Shown here piece after piece: positions 5,349 to 6,029 of a stretch of 6,029 nucleotides of DNA. The stretch comes from Thermoleophilia bacterium (GTDB taxonomy: Bacteria > Actinomycetota > Thermoleophilia > Gaiellales > Gaiellaceae). The notes beneath the pieces are model-generated. The model was not told the DNA's origin, searched no databases, and saw only the letters and a program-made list of their open reading frames with translations. Made by a program: the position numbers and the translations under genes. The stretch's first letter is position 1, and each line of letters opens with the position of its first letter. The stretch is from positions 1-6,029 of the forward strand of contig JAERMP010000150.1 in the NCBI GenBank assembly GCA_016844515.1, given 5' to 3'.

Positions 5349-6029
5349 TCAGACGGAGCGCATCTCCGCGTCGAGCAACGCCTGCATGCGCGCGTCCGGC
5401 ACCGTCGGAGTCTCCTCGCGCCAGTGCGGCCGCTCGCGATCCTGAACGATCCTCCGGAAGAGGTAGAGCAGGATCGAGATCGCGAGCACGCCGACGCCGT
5501 AGAGGACCTCTTTGGTGCCGCCGTACCCGAGGAGCTCCGTGTACCAGACGCCCATCACAGTCAGGAACAGGTTCGCCGCCGCGAGTAACGCCGCGATCGG
5601 AACCCAGATCCGGCTCAGCTTGATCGGCCTCGGCCAGTCCGGCCGGTCCCGTCGCAACAGCACGAATGCGCTGAGCGCGAACACGTGAGCCAGGATGTAC
5701 CCGAGGTTGCCGACGACATAGATCGCCAACACGTTCCCGACGAAGAAGACGAGCGCGAGGTTGATGACCATATCGACCGTCATCGCCCGCGCCGGCACAT
5801 TGAAGCGATTCAGATGGTAGAGCTGCTTGATGGTCATGTCGTCGCGGGCGATCCCGTACAGCGCCCGCGAGCCATCCGCGGTGGCGGTGTTCATGGACAG
5901 CAGCAGGCTCGCGACCAGCATGATCACCATCAGGCTCGACGCACCGCCGACGAGCTCGTCGAACGCGGGGACGTAGAACGCGAACGGATTCGCCGCGATC
6001 TCCTCTTGCGTCAACACGCCGCCGAGGCC
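5349..6029 (-). CDS. APC-superfamily amino acid/amine permease, C-terminal part (partial)
   Basis: The frame is open to the window edge (the last codons read GLGG before VLTQEE), so the GTG at 6017 is an internal valine and the N-terminal half is missing. About 226 residues are visible. Hydrophobic segments are SSLMVIMLVASLLLSMNTA, MVINLALVFFVGNVLAIYVV, GNLGYILAHVFALSAFVLL, VPIAALLAAANLFLTVMGVW and VLYGVGVLAISILLYLF, consistent with the last five helices of a 12-helix carrier. The loop DGSRALYGIARDDMTI followed by NRFNVPARAM is the hallmark APC cytoplasmic segment ('R.ly.mardg..P..l...n....P'). A charged cytoplasmic tail of about 40 residues ends the protein. APC carriers import amino acids, polyamines or related amines by proton symport or exchange; the substrate cannot be told from this part. 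It may feed the amine-related enzymes encoded on the opposite strand. A hairpin lies just downstream. Confidence 0.87.
   Translation of the reverse strand, partial: GLGGVLTQEEIAANPFAFYVPAFDELVGGASSLMVIMLVASLLLSMNTATADGSRALYGIARDDMTIKQLYHLNRFNVPARAMTVDMVINLALVFFVGNVLAIYVVGNLGYILAHVFALSAFVLLRRDRPDWPRPIKLSRIWVPIAALLAAANLFLTVMGVWYTELLGYGGTKEVLYGVGVLAISILLYLFRRIVQDRERPHWREETPTVPDARMQALLDAEMRSV

Noticed and set aside
6015..6017. GTG at 6017 as the true start of the permease
   Set aside because: The frame stays open to the window edge and the protein from this GTG has only about five membrane helices, so it is the C-terminal part of a longer carrier.

Overview
The window is a stretch of very G+C-rich bacterial DNA with strong G/C preference at third codon positions, gene pairs one to five bases apart, GTG starts and weak Shine-Dalgarno sites. 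This looks like a high-GC actinobacterium, possibly of the Thermoleophilia/Rubrobacteria type. The lineage is inferred from style and family membership only. No rRNA, tRNA, CRISPR array, insertion sequence or origin was seen.

Plus strand, 1-4389, reads as one catabolic cluster. It opens with the last 30 codons of a gene that resembles the end of a DAO-type FAD-dependent oxidoreductase (1-93). A 97-base gap follows with a possible promoter. Next is an acyl-CoA dehydrogenase-fold flavoprotein gene (191-1488), broken near base 454 by a frame change together with loss of about 34 expected residues. One base after its stop begins a 774-residue fusion protein (1490-3814): a short DUF1989-like N-terminal segment, a full DUF1989 (urea-carboxylase-associated) domain and a complete GcvT-type aminomethyltransferase. 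Five bases further is a GrpB/UPF0157 nucleotidyltransferase-like gene (3820-4389), whose tail overlaps the convergent gene that follows.

Minus strand, 6029-4310, carries two genes: the C-terminal half of an APC-superfamily amino acid/amine permease, cut by the window edge, and a flavin reductase fused to a C-terminal cyclic-nucleotide-binding domain. A perfect 12-bp GC-rich hairpin lies between them.

Working picture (inference): the permease brings in an amine or amino-acid-like compound, possibly N-methylated. The DAO-type oxidoreductase and the GcvT-type domain handle one-carbon or methyl transfer to tetrahydrofolate. The acyl-CoA-dehydrogenase-like flavoprotein lacks both usual catalytic glutamates and may be an oxygenase served by the flavin reductase. 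The substrate cannot be read from the sequence. The broken flavoprotein gene means the cluster may be non-functional here, or the break may be an assembly error.
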